Assembly (NCBI GenBank): GCA_947382445.1
Contig: CANCZH010000024.1
Span: forward strand, 1 to 22,534
Length of the DNA stretch: 22,534 nt
Source: an uncultured Clostridium sp.
Lineage (GTDB): Bacteria > Bacillota_A > Clostridia > TANB77 > CAG-508
Reading direction: 5' to 3'
Shown: piece by piece, positions 6,050-13,059 of the stretch
Layout of the letters: each line of letters opens with the position of its first letter
Numbering within the stretch: position 1 is the first letter of the stretch
Made by a program: the position numbers and the translations under genes
The notes under the pieces: model-generated
Told to the model about the DNA's origin: nothing
What the model saw: only the letters and a program-made list of their open reading frames with translations
The model's database searches: none

Positions 6050-7399
6050 ATGAAAAAACAAAAAAGTAAGAACTTTTATCTTCGGGTAGAAAGTTTAAGT
6101 TCAATGGTTACAGGTTCCTGTAATTATTGTGTATTACACATGCCTGATAAGACTCAGATAGAGTTTGTTGTAGACTGTGGATTTTTCTTTGAGGAAGAAA
6201 TGAAAGAAAAAAATGATACTTTTCCTTTCAATCCATCAAAGTTAAGTTTTGCAATATTAACACATTATCATGGAGATCATACAGGCAGAATGCCAATTCT
6301 ATATAGTCAAGGATTTAAAGGACCGACATATGCATCAGCATATACAACTGAATATTTAAAAAAGAAAGCGATTTCATGCTATTACGAACATAAAAGGGCA
6401 TGTGATGGAAAGGAAACATTATGGGAGGAAAAAGATGCAATTTCACTGATAAACAATTTAAAAGAGCTAGAATTAGCAAAAACATTTAAAATTAATCAGA
6501 ACATAGAAATTACATTTTTCCAAAATGCACATTGCAAAGGAGCCATTATGTGCAGAGTAAAATGCACATATGAAAAAGAGTGCATAATTGCAATATTTAC
6601 AGGAGACTATAAAGAAAAGACTGATATACGGGAAAGTTGGATTCCACAGGAATTTAAAACAGGTCCTGTAACAATAATTACAGAAGCAACATATGGTATG
6701 AGAGAGCAGCCAATAAAATGCTTTGACAAGAGAATTTGTCAATGCATAGAAAGAGGTGGAAATGTACTTATATCAGCTTTAGGTGATGAAAATTTTGAAA
6801 GTGCTATAATTAGAATTAAACATTTAAAGAAAAAAGGTATAATTGAACAAGAAACACCAATTTATATTGCTACTAGTAAGAAATTTGAAATAACAAATAA
6901 AATGCTAGAAGCAATGCCTTCAAATGTTACTTTTGTCAAAAGTACAAATGAAAAAGAAATGGCTAAATATGACCTAAGGCAGAAGATAGTGATAGTAAAA
7001 GAACGTGGTGCATTACAAACTTTTTTACCATATATGATAAAAAATAATAAAAATACATTAATATTTACTAATCATTTACCAAGCACATCAAATCTTAGGA
7101 AGATTTTAGAATCACAAAGAGGAGAAGAACTTATTTATGCAGGTCAAAAAATTCAGAAGTTAGCACAGGTATACAATACAGAAGAATTTGGATGCCATTC
7201 ATTTGTCGAAGAACTTGAAAGACTTATAAAGTCATTTGACAAAGTAAATGCAGTATTGTTCGGACATGGTGATAAATATGCAAAACAGGAGGTAGCTAAC
7301 TATACTGGAGTAACATTAGACATTAAATCTTTTATCCTAAAGAGAGGGAGAGCATTTCGGATAACACCTAATGAGGTAAAATACGAATGCACTAAATAA
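6050..7399 (+). CDS. Metallo-beta-lactamase/beta-CASP-like metallo-hydrolase
   Basis: ATG 6050 follows GGAGG by nine bases; the product has 449 residues. Motif order is that of beta-CASP nucleases: THYHGDH (His72, His74, Asp76, His77), NAHCKGA (His161), FTGDY (Asp186), then the acidic motif TEATYG (Glu212), a central insert with TNHLPSTSN, and a final LFGHGD (His406). RNase J and CPSF73-type enzymes of this superfamily process RNA or DNA, so a nucleic-acid substrate is plausible but unproven. The protein is shorter than RNase J (about 550) and lacks an obvious C-terminal dimer domain. Codons are more mixed than those of flanking genes (CGG, CGT, CCT, GGT, AGG). It has a private promoter and a strong bidirectional terminator, so it may be an acquired unit. 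Confidence 0.75.
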   Translation: MKKQKSKNFYLRVESLSSMVTGSCNYCVLHMPDKTQIEFVVDCGFFFEEEMKEKNDTFPFNPSKLSFAILTHYHGDHTGRMPILYSQGFKGPTYASAYTTEYLKKKAISCYYEHKRACDGKETLWEEKDAISLINNLKELELAKTFKINQNIEITFFQNAHCKGAIMCRVKCTYEKECIIAIFTGDYKEKTDIRESWIPQEFKTGPVTIITEATYGMREQPIKCFDKRICQCIERGGNVLISALGDENFESAIIRIKHLKKKGIIEQETPIYIATSKKFEITNKMLEAMPSNVTFVKSTNEKEMAKYDLRQKIVIVKERGALQTFLPYMIKNNKNTLIFTNHLPSTSNLRKILESQRGEELIYAGQKIQKLAQVYNTEEFGCHSFVEELERLIKSFDKVNAVLFGHGDKYAKQEVANYTGVTLDIKSFILKRGRAFRITPNEVKYECTK

Positions 7400-7435
7400 T
7401 TTGTTTTTTTAGTCTTTGACTTCAAGGCGAAAAAG

Positions 7436-7474
7436 AAAAGATCCACTGCATCACAGTGGATCTTTTCCTTTTTT
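7436..7474. terminator. Bidirectional terminator between convergent genes
   Basis: A perfect 13-bp stem AAAAGATCCACTG (7436-7448) / CAGTGGATCTTTT (7454-7466) with a 5-nt loop is followed by CCTTTTTT on the plus strand. The A-rich 5' flank gives a T-run on the minus strand. It sits between the 6050-7399 gene and the minus-strand gene ending at 7488 and should serve both. Confidence 0.9.
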
Positions 7475-7487
7475 GCTGTATGCTGTT

Positions 7488-7844
7488 TTAGATAAACCGA
7501 AGAATTGTTTTAAGTGCTTCTGGCATGTTCTTTCCATACCTTAACATATAGTAATTAATTGTCCGCTTGATATGGTATGTGCCGTATCCTGCGATAGCAG
7601 CTGAGACAACAATCTCAATGAAACTTTCAAATGGAGCAAGAACTTCAACTGCAACCATAATTATGATTGCAATGAACATCCAAGCCCACATCCGGTTATT
7701 CTTGTTAGCAATTGCCAAAGCAATGCATCCAAAAATAACAAGAGCACCAAGAGATGCAACAGCAGAAACTGAAGCAAAAAGCAAACCAAAAATACTTACA
7801 GCAATGGAGAAGACTCCCAAAAAAAGTATTAAAAAAATCAACAT
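7488..7844 (-). CDS. Small hypothetical membrane protein
   Basis: On the minus strand ATG at 7844 follows GGAGG (7853-7857) by eight bases; an in-frame TTG at 7859 lies in that site and is rejected. The 118-residue product begins MLIFLILFLGVFSIAVSIFG and is hydrophobic over most of its first 90 residues, with three to four predicted membrane spans (about 1-24, 28-47, 52-70, 73-90). It then has a basic cytoplasmic-type tail (HIKRTINYYMLRYGK). No family is recognised. Codons include CGG and other G/C-ending forms rarer in the neighbours. A consensus extended -10 promoter and the shared terminator frame it as a single-gene unit convergent with the beta-CASP-like gene. Confidence 0.75.
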   Translation of the reverse strand: MLIFLILFLGVFSIAVSIFGLLFASVSAVASLGALVIFGCIALAIANKNNRMWAWMFIAIIIMVAVEVLAPFESFIEIVVSAAIAGYGTYHIKRTINYYMLRYGKNMPEALKTILRFI

Positions 7845-7926
7845 AACAAATACCTCCAAAAGTTTTTTATCTATCGGTCAGCACTTAAGGTGCGTAATAC
7901 AGGTAATTAATGATGATCTATATAAA

Positions 7927-7978
7927 ATAGGCAAAGCCTATGATATTTAATTATATCATATTAACATAAAGTAGTCAA
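7927..7978 (-). promoter_or_regulatory. Minus-strand promoter with 5' hairpin for the membrane protein
   Basis: On the minus strand TTGACT (complement of 7973-7978) and a perfect TATAAT (complement of 7950-7955) are 17 bases apart, with TGA just upstream of the -10. ATAGGC/GCCTAT (7927-7932 with 7936-7941, 3-nt loop) lies at the expected transcript 5' end and could be an operator or a stabilising 5' hairpin. The leader to ATG 7844 is about 100 nt and holds a second small palindrome at 7881-7893. Confidence 0.75.
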
Positions 7979-7995
7979 AAATGAAAGAAAAATCA

Positions 7996-8024
7996 TTGTA
8001 TATAAATAAAACTTATGATATATT
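7996..8024 (+). promoter_or_regulatory. Promoter of the alkD-like/nfo operon
   Basis: TTGTAT (7996-8001) and TATATT (8019-8024) are 17 bases apart, with TGA before the -10. The predicted start falls at about 8030-8032, at or just before the ATG at 8032. Confidence 0.65.
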
Positions 8025-8031
8025 TTAAAAC

Positions 8032-8712
8032 ATGGAAAATATAATTAGAGAAAAAATATTTAGTCTAGCAGACGAAAAATACAAAGAATTTCATTCTGGT
8101 CTATGTCCAAATACAAACAACATAATAGGAGTAAGAGTTCCAATACTTAGAAATTACGCAAAAGAATTAGTAAAAGAGGGATTTGAAGAAAAATATAAAA
8201 AAATAGGAAAAGACTATTATGAAGAAATAATGCTAAAAGGAATGATGATAGGAATACAAAAAATGGATATAGAAACAAAACTTTCATATATCGAAAAATA
8301 TATTCCATATATAGACAATTGGGCAATATGTGATGTATTTGTAGCAGGACTAAAAATAAAAGAAAAAGAAGAATTTTATACATTTATACAAAAATATTTA
8401 GAAAATGACAAAACAGAATTTGAAATAAGATTTGGATTAGTATCATTATTAGACTATTTTATTGATGAAGAACACTTACAAGAAATATTCAATATAACAG
8501 ATAAAATAAAAAAAGAAGAATACTATGTTGAAATGGCAATTGCATGGTTAATATCAATTTGTTATATAAAATTTCCAAAAGAAACAGAAAAATATTTAAA
8601 AAATAATAAATTAAGCAATTTTGCATATAACAAATCAATTCAGAAAATAATAGAATCAACAAGAATTAGTCAAGAAGAGAAAAACAAATTAAGAAAGATG
8701 AAGAGGAAATAA
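8032..8712 (+). CDS. DNA alkylation repair protein (AlkD-like)
   Basis: A 226-residue protein starts at ATG 8032. No Shine-Dalgarno precedes it (upstream bases read TATTTTAAAAC), and the promoter puts the transcript end at the start codon, so translation may be leaderless. The N-terminus ([20 protein letters not shown], then [13 protein letters not shown]) and the segments [27 protein letters not shown] and [14 protein letters not shown] match the helical-repeat (HEAT-like) AlkD/AlkC-type glycosylases. These remove bulky or cationic alkylated purines from DNA. The next gene, one base away, encodes an AP endonuclease that would process the abasic sites produced. The later Lys/Glu-rich helices ([20 protein letters not shown]) complete the repeat solenoid. 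Exact substrate range is unknown. Confidence 0.88.
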   Translation: MENIIREKIFSLADEKYKEFHSGLCPNTNNIIGVRVPILRNYAKELVKEGFEEKYKKIGKDYYEEIMLKGMMIGIQKMDIETKLSYIEKYIPYIDNWAICDVFVAGLKIKEKEEFYTFIQKYLENDKTEFEIRFGLVSLLDYFIDEEHLQEIFNITDKIKKEEYYVEMAIAWLISICYIKFPKETEKYLKNNKLSNFAYNKSIQKIIESTRISQEEKNKLRKMKRK

Positions 8713-8713
8713 A

Positions 8714-9547
8714 ATGTTAAAAATAGGGTGTCATTTATCAGTATCAAAAGGATTTTATGCCATGGGAAAAGATGCTATATCAATAAATGCAAATACTATA
8801 CAGTTTTTTACAAGAAATCCAAGAGGTGGAGAAGCAAAACCAATAGATGAAGAAGATATAGAAAAATTCAAACAATTAGCAAAAGAAAATGGAATAGAAA
8901 CACTCTTAGCACATGCACCATATACATTAAATGCATGTGCTAAAACAGAAAATATAAGAGAATTTGCAAAAAATACAATGGAAGATGACTTAAAAAGAAT
9001 GGAATATTTTCCAGGAAGTTTATACAATTTTCATCCAGGAAGTCATGTAGGACAAGGAGAAGAGCAAGGAATAGAATATATATCACAAATGCTAAATGAA
9101 ATAATAAAACCAGAACAAACAGTAAAAATCTTATTAGAAACAATGGCAGGAAAAGGAACAGAAATAGGAAGAAAATTTGAGGAAATAAAACAAATAATAG
9201 ATAAAGTAGAACTTAAAGAACATCTAGGAGTATGTTTAGATACATGTCATATATTTGATGGTGGATATGATATTGTAAATGACCTAGACAAAGTAATAGA
9301 AGAATTTGACAAAATAATAGGATTAGAAAATTTATATGCAATACATTTAAATGATAGTATGAATTTACTAGGTTCGCACAAAGATAGACATGCAAAAATA
9401 GGAGAAGGAAACATTGGATTAGAAGCAATAACTAAAATAATAAATCACCCTAAATTAAAAAATTTACCATTCTTCTTAGAAACACCAAATGATTTAGATG
9501 GATATGGTAAAGAAATACAATTACTAAGAGAAGAATATAAATACTAA
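8714..9547 (+). CDS. nfo: Endonuclease IV (AP endonuclease)
   Basis: ATG 8714 follows the upstream stop by one base and uses AAGAGGAAA (8698-8706) in the end of that gene. The 277-residue product is a TIM-barrel endonuclease IV. It opens [20 protein letters not shown] and has [58 protein letters not shown] and [20 protein letters not shown], covering the His, Glu and Asp ligands of the tri-zinc centre. It cleaves DNA 5' of abasic sites during base-excision repair. Length is typical (about 280). Tight coupling to the AlkD-like gene suggests glycosylase and AP endonuclease are made together. A near-perfect 21-bp hairpin overlaps its stop codon and acts as terminator. Confidence 0.95.
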   Translation: MLKIGCHLSVSKGFYAMGKDAISINANTIQFFTRNPRGGEAKPIDEEDIEKFKQLAKENGIETLLAHAPYTLNACAKTENIREFAKNTMEDDLKRMEYFPGSLYNFHPGSHVGQGEEQGIEYISQMLNEIIKPEQTVKILLETMAGKGTEIGRKFEEIKQIIDKVELKEHLGVCLDTCHIFDGGYDIVNDLDKVIEEFDKIIGLENLYAIHLNDSMNLLGSHKDRHAKIGEGNIGLEAITKIINHPKLKNLPFFLETPNDLDGYGKEIQLLREEYKY

Positions 9548-9587
9548 AAACAGACATTTCATTTTTGAAATATCTGTTTTTAGTATT
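9540..9587. terminator. Long hairpin terminator between convergent genes
   Basis: Positions 9540-9560 pair with 9567-9587 over 21 bp with a single C-A mismatch and a 6-nt loop. The nfo stop codon (9545-9547) lies in the 5' arm. T-rich tracts lie in the 3' arm and shortly after it. The convergent sortase gene ends at 9632, so it may serve both strands, although the T-run after the stem is not ideal. Confidence 0.7.
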
Positions 9588-9631
9588 AAAATTTAATTGT
9601 TTAATAATCTGAAAATATTAATATTTTATAT

Positions 9632-10543
9632 TTATGGTCTTGCTAAGATAACAATTCTAGAATTTTCATCATCAGAACAGCAAGATAAAGTTATTTCTGG
9701 TTTATTATTTGTATCTCTTCTATAAAAACTTACATCTTCAGGAGTTGTTACGAATTTACTATAAATTGTATATGTTACAGTAACACCATCTGATGTAGTT
9801 ATATTTATAGTATCGCCTATTTGTAATTTATTATTATTTGAAAATAATTTACCATTTCTATAATTATGGCCAACTATTACAGTATTTCCGTCTTTATTTA
9901 GACTACCTGTTGAATACAAGAAACATGCATCTGTTTCCATTCCAGCTACTGATACATTGCTCAATATTCTCATATTTACATTTGTTTTAGGAATCTTAAT
10001 TGTACCAATTGATGGTAATGATTGATTTTGTTGAGTTTTAGTTTGAGTAGAAACGCTTTGTTGAACTTGAGTAGTTTGAACAGAAGTGTTTTGCTGAGTT
10101 TGTTTTGTATTTGTTTGTTTAACATTGTTTTCTTGTGATTGTTGAGCTTTAGAATTATTAGAAGTAGCCTGTTGCACTTGTTGTTTTGGTTCTTGTTTTA
10201 CTTCTTGACTTGATACTGTTTGAACATCTTGACTAGAACGTGATGAAATATTATTTGTTTCTCTTTTTTCATAAGTAAAATCTCTTTGTTCAAGTGAAAT
10301 TACTTTTTCATCAGAGATTTTAGAAGAACTATCTGTTTCTGATTCTTTTTCTTTGATTGTATCAGATACATAAACTTCTTTTTGTGAATCAACTGAGTTA
10401 ACTTTACTTATAGAATCTTCAACGATAATATTATCTTTTGCAAAAAATCTCATAGCAACAAGTAAATAAAATATTATTAAAGCAAATATACATAAAGCAA
10501 ATACACTTATTATTTCTTTTTCAGATTTAGACATAGGCAACAT
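9632..10543 (-). CDS. Sortase (class D/E-like) with long Gln/Ser-rich stalk
   Basis: The start is taken as ATG 10543, behind AAAAGGAG; a GTG at 10546 and a TTG at 10540 are alternatives. The 303-residue product has an N-terminal membrane anchor (about 11-31, IISVFALCIFALIIFYLLVA). A stalk follows (about 40-175), first acidic (EKESETD) and then very rich in Gln, Ser and Thr. The C-terminal domain is a sortase: PSIGTIKIPKTNVNM, VIVGHNYR (His226), TLSCC (Cys289) and SRIVILARP (Arg296), the His-Cys-Arg triad. Sortases transpeptidate sorting-signal proteins onto the wall or into pili. No substrate with a sorting signal lies in this window. The gene is transcribed divergently from mraZ, sharing the intergenic region. 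Family is clear; the subclass is a guess. Confidence 0.88.
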   Translation of the reverse strand: MLPMSKSEKEIISVFALCIFALIIFYLLVAMRFFAKDNIIVEDSISKVNSVDSQKEVYVSDTIKEKESETDSSSKISDEKVISLEQRDFTYEKRETNNISSRSSQDVQTVSSQEVKQEPKQQVQQATSNNSKAQQSQENNVKQTNTKQTQQNTSVQTTQVQQSVSTQTKTQQNQSLPSIGTIKIPKTNVNMRILSNVSVAGMETDACFLYSTGSLNKDGNTVIVGHNYRNGKLFSNNNKLQIGDTINITTSDGVTVTYTIYSKFVTTPEDVSFYRRDTNNKPEITLSCCSDDENSRIVILARP

Positions 10544-10573
10544 CACACTCCTTTTCCTTTAATTTCCTTTTAT

Positions 10574-10602
10574 ATTTTACCATATTAGTTTACATAAATC
10601 AA
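10574..10602 (-). promoter_or_regulatory. Minus-strand promoter of the sortase gene
   Basis: On the minus strand TTGATT (complement of 10597-10602) and TAAAAT (complement of 10574-10579) are 17 bases apart with TGG upstream of the -10. The leader to ATG 10543 is about 24 nt. The remaining 100 bases towards the mraZ promoter are AT-rich with nothing I can name. Confidence 0.65.
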
Positions 10603-10703
10603 TAGATTTTAGCAATTTTTTAATAAATATTTCCAAAAATTTAAAATAGAATTGGCAAATAAAAAATCAAATAAATAATAATTTAAAAAAATACAAAAAA
10701 CAC

Positions 10704-10732
10704 TTGCAAATAATAAATTTATATATTAAAAT
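10704..10732 (+). promoter_or_regulatory. Promoter of mraZ (dcw cluster)
   Basis: TTGCAA (10704-10709) and TAAAAT (10727-10732) are spaced by 17 bases; no TGn element. The expected start is about 10739, right at the first MraZ-type repeat. The -35 lies in AAACACTTGCAAA, identical to the topA promoter at 20052-20064. Confidence 0.7.
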
Positions 10733-10739
10733 TTATACG

Positions 10740-10765
10740 AAGTGGAGAGAAGTGGTAGAAAGTGG
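10740..10765 (+). promoter_or_regulatory. Putative MraZ operator, three AAGTGG repeats
   Basis: AAGTGG occurs at 10740-10745, 10750-10755 and 10760-10765, an exact 10-bp period, so all three face the same side of the helix. MraZ proteins are known to bind direct GTGG-containing repeats before their own gene. Here the array starts at the predicted transcription start, which fits autorepression by blocking initiation or promoter escape. Confidence 0.8.
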
Positions 10766-10791
10766 TGAAAACCAGAAAGGATGAGTAAAGC

Positions 10792-11223
10792 ATGTTAATT
10801 GGCGAATTTGAGCATTCATTAGATGCCAAAGGAAGATTAATAATGCCAGCTAAACTTAGAGAATCAATAGGCGATAGCTTTGTTGTAACTAAGGGATTAG
10901 ATGGATGTCTTTTCGCATTCTCTATCACAGAATGGAACAATTTCGAAGAAAAACTAAAATCACTTCCACTATCAAATAAAAATTCAAGAGAATTTACAAG
11001 ATTTTTCTTATCTGGAGCAACAGAATGTGAAATAGACAAACAAGGAAGATTTCTAATTCCGAATAACTTAAGAGAAGCAGCAAATCTTTTAAAAGAAATA
11101 GTAATAATTGGAGTTGGAACAAGAATTGAAATTTGGGATAAAGAAAAATGGAAAGCTTACAATAGTGATGAAAATATCTCAGTAGAAGATATTGCAGAAA
11201 ACATGACAATGCTTGGTATATAA
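10792..11223 (+). CDS. mraZ: Transcriptional regulator MraZ
   Basis: ATG 10792 is preceded at ten bases by AAAGGA. The 143-residue product has two SpoVT/AbrB-like repeats, each with its DxxGR loop: DAKGR (11-15) in [20 protein letters not shown] and DKQGR (82-86) in [16 protein letters not shown]. MraZ assembles into a ring that binds direct repeats upstream of the dcw operon and regulates it. Three matching repeats lie 27-52 bases upstream. It is the first gene of the division and cell-wall cluster, as is usual. A 314-bp gap with hairpins and a terminator follows, unlike the tight mraZ-mraW spacing common elsewhere, so mraZ may often be transcribed alone. Confidence 0.96.
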   Translation: MLIGEFEHSLDAKGRLIMPAKLRESIGDSFVVTKGLDGCLFAFSITEWNNFEEKLKSLPLSNKNSREFTRFFLSGATECEIDKQGRFLIPNNLREAANLLKEIVIIGVGTRIEIWDKEKWKAYNSDENISVEDIAENMTMLGI

Positions 11224-11269
11224 CTTGCATAAAGTTTATATAAATAACCAAAGATAAAAAATTAAAACA

Positions 11270-11455
11270 CAAAAGAAAATTAAAAGATACAAAAGAAAAA
11301 GACAGCTATGCTGCCTGAATTAAAAATAAACACAAAAGAATTTTAAAGATACAAAAGATACTTTAAAATTCAAAAGAAATTATAAAAACACAAAAGAAAA
11401 AATAAAAGAACAAAAGATGAAAGTATTCTGGGGACAATCCCCAGAATACAAAAGA
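11270..11455 (+). repeat. Periodic CAAAAGA motif array in the mraZ-rsmH spacer
   Basis: CAAAAGA occurs eight times, starting at 11270, 11290, 11333, 11352, 11371, 11391, 11411 and 11449. Spacings are 20, 43, 19, 19, 20, 20 and 38, that is about 20 or 40 bases. Hairpins lie between or around copies: 11300-11316 (one mismatch), 11338-11348 with 11361-11371 (11 bp, with one motif in the loop), and 11424-11448. All reading frames are closed by stops, so the stretch is non-coding. The motif could be an RNA or DNA binding site; no known regulator is recognised. Confidence 0.6.
11424..11448 (+). other. G/C-rich perfect hairpin in the mraZ-rsmH spacer
   Basis: TATTCTGGGGA (11424-11434) and TCCCCAGAATA (11438-11448) form an 11-bp perfect stem with a 3-nt CAA loop. 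It is the most stable element of a spacer otherwise almost only A and T. No T-run follows, so it is not a standard terminator. It lies between the seventh and eighth CAAAAGA copies. Confidence 0.7.
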
Positions 11456-11480
11456 AATATTACTTAGAAATGTAAATGAC

Positions 11481-11508
11481 AGTTGGTAAAATTTTATACC
11501 AACTTTTT
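11481..11508 (+). terminator. Terminator-like hairpin upstream of rsmH
   Basis: AGTTGGTA (11481-11488) pairs with TACCAACT (11497-11504) over 8 bp, with T residues to 11508. It sits 29 bases before the rsmH start. It may end mraZ transcripts or attenuate expression of the rest of the cluster. Confidence 0.7.
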
Positions 11509-11537
11509 AAGGTTATATAAAAGAAAAGGTATTATAA

Positions 11538-12470
11538 ATGAATTTTGTTCACAAATCAGTTTTATTAAATGAATCAATAGAAAGTCTAAATATAAATCCA
11601 AATGGAATATACGTTGATGGTACTTTAGGAGGAGCAGGACACAGCATAGAAATATTAAAAAAACTATCTCCAAAAGGAAAACTAATTGGAATAGATAGAG
11701 ATGAAGATGCATTAAAAGCTGCAAAAGAAAAATTATCTGAATATACAAATGTAACATATTATCATGGAAATCATGATGACATAAAAGAAATATTGCAAGA
11801 ACTAAAAATAGAAAAAGTAGACGGAATTTTGCTAGACTTAGGAGTTTCATCATATCAATTAGATGAACGAAATAGAGGATTTAGCTATTTAGGAGAAAAC
11901 ATTCTAGATATGAGAATGGATAAAACTCAAAAATTAGATGCAAAGTTCGTAATCAACGAATATCCAGAAGAAAAATTAGCAAAAATTATTTATGAATATG
12001 GAGAAGAAAGATTTTCTAGGGCAATTGCAAAAAATATTTGTATAAAAAGAAAGCAACAAGAAATAACAACAACAAAACAATTAGTAGAAATAATTGAACA
12101 ATCAATACCAGCAAAATTTAGAAAACAAGATTCACACCCAGCAAAAAGAACATTTCAAGCCATAAGAATAGAAGTAAATGATGAAATAAGACCACTATAT
12201 CAAACAATAATAGATTCAATAGAATGTTTAAAGAGTCAAGGAAGATTAAGTGTAATAACATTTCATTCATTAGAAGATAGAGCAGTAAAAAATGCTTACA
12301 TAGATACAGAAGGCAAATGTATATGCCCACCAGGATTACCATATTGCGCATGTGGTGCTATAAAAAAAGGAAAAATAGTAACTAAAAAGCCAATATTACC
12401 ATCAGAAAAAGAAATGGAAGAGAACCCAAGAAGTAAAAGTGCAAAATTAAGGGTTATAGAAAAAATATAA
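11538..12470 (+). CDS. rsmH: 16S rRNA (cytosine-N4) methyltransferase RsmH
   Basis: ATG 11538 has a weak site AAAGG eight bases upstream. The 310-residue product shows the MraW/RsmH pattern: [15 protein letters not shown], the S-adenosylmethionine loop [10 protein letters not shown] (27-36), [26 protein letters not shown] with the following [16 protein letters not shown], and [14 protein letters not shown]-terminal Cys-rich stretch ([13 protein letters not shown]) follows. It methylates C1402 of 16S rRNA at N4 in the P-site region. Length is normal. It is the second gene of the dcw cluster (older name mraW) and is followed after 19 bases by ftsL. No clear promoter is visible behind the terminator-like hairpin upstream, so expression probably depends on read-through. 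Confidence 0.96.
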   Translation: MNFVHKSVLLNESIESLNINPNGIYVDGTLGGAGHSIEILKKLSPKGKLIGIDRDEDALKAAKEKLSEYTNVTYYHGNHDDIKEILQELKIEKVDGILLDLGVSSYQLDERNRGFSYLGENILDMRMDKTQKLDAKFVINEYPEEKLAKIIYEYGEERFSRAIAKNICIKRKQQEITTTKQLVEIIEQSIPAKFRKQDSHPAKRTFQAIRIEVNDEIRPLYQTIIDSIECLKSQGRLSVITFHSLEDRAVKNAYIDTEGKCICPPGLPYCACGAIKKGKIVTKKPILPSEKEMEENPRSKSAKLRVIEKI

Positions 12471-12489
12471 AAAGGAGGTGCGGTAAAAG

Positions 12490-12990
12490 ATGGCTATACA
12501 AAAGTATCAATATGAAACTAGTCCTAGAAAACTAGAACCAGAGTATAGACAAGTAAAAAAACAAAATACCAAAAAAACTACTGCACCTAAAACCAAACCA
12601 GTTTCAAAAGCTAATATAATAAGAAAAAGAGATAGAGCAAAACTAGTAATAGCACTAACTGCCATATTTGCTTCAATATTTGCAATTAGTTATAGAAACT
12701 CACAAATAGATGAATCATTTACAAAAAATGAAGAATTGAAACAAGCATACTTAGCAATACAAAAAGAAAATGAACAAATAAATGTAGATATAGAAAATAG
12801 TTTAAATCTATCAAATGTAGAACAAGAAGCAAAAGAACTACTAGGAATGCAAAGACTTTCTAATACACAAACAGTATATGTAAATCTACCTAAAAAAGAT
12901 TACATACAGCCAGCAACAGAAAGTATAGTAATAGAAAAAAATGAAAACATAATTCAAAAAATAATAAATAAAATAAAAGACATATTCTAA
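12490..12990 (+). CDS. ftsL: Cell division protein FtsL-like
   Basis: ATG 12490 is nine bases after a near-perfect AAAGGAGGTG. The 166-residue protein has a basic cytoplasmic tail (1-50, rich in Lys and Thr) and a single membrane span (about 51-68, KLVIALTAIFASIFAISY). An extracytoplasmic coiled coil follows (about 72-115, EELKQAYLAIQKENEQINVD), then EQEAKELLGMQRLSNTQTVYV, as in FtsL/DivIC-type proteins. FtsL is a bitopic scaffold that joins DivIC and DivIB to activate the septal synthases. Identification rests on topology and on position between rsmH and the PBP gene, since these proteins are poorly conserved. The C-terminus (about 135-166) is longer than usual and ends in a Lys/Ile helix. 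Confidence 0.85.
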   Translation: MAIQKYQYETSPRKLEPEYRQVKKQNTKKTTAPKTKPVSKANIIRKRDRAKLVIALTAIFASIFAISYRNSQIDESFTKNEELKQAYLAIQKENEQINVDIENSLNLSNVEQEAKELLGMQRLSNTQTVYVNLPKKDYIQPATESIVIEKNENIIQKIINKIKDIF

Positions 12991-13025
12991 AAAGAATAAT
13001 TTTTAAAAGAATTATTCTTTTTTTT
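12989..13025 (+). terminator. Terminator-like hairpin between ftsL and spoVD
   Basis: AAAAAGAATAATT (12989-13001) pairs perfectly with AATTATTCTTTTT (13010-13022) over 13 bp with an 8-nt loop, with T residues to 13025. It begins at the last bases of the ftsL stop codon. The stem is entirely A/T except one G-C pair, so its efficiency is uncertain. Confidence 0.65.
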
Positions 13026-13059
13026 CGGCCCATGAATAACTTTTATAAAGGAGTTAATT

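Noticed and set aside
7567..7950. 127-codon plus-strand frame over the small membrane protein gene
   Set aside because: The minus strand has a clear promoter, ribosome-binding site, hydrophobic product and terminator; the plus frame has none of these.
11270..11455. CRISPR array
   Set aside because: The recurring unit is only about 7 bases, spacing is 20 or 40, and there are no 25-40 base repeats, spacers or cas genes.
13026..13059. A sporulation (sigma-E type) or sigma-A promoter just before spoVD
   Set aside because: CATGAATAA and TATAAA are present, but no matching -35 at acceptable spacing can be found, so no promoter is called.
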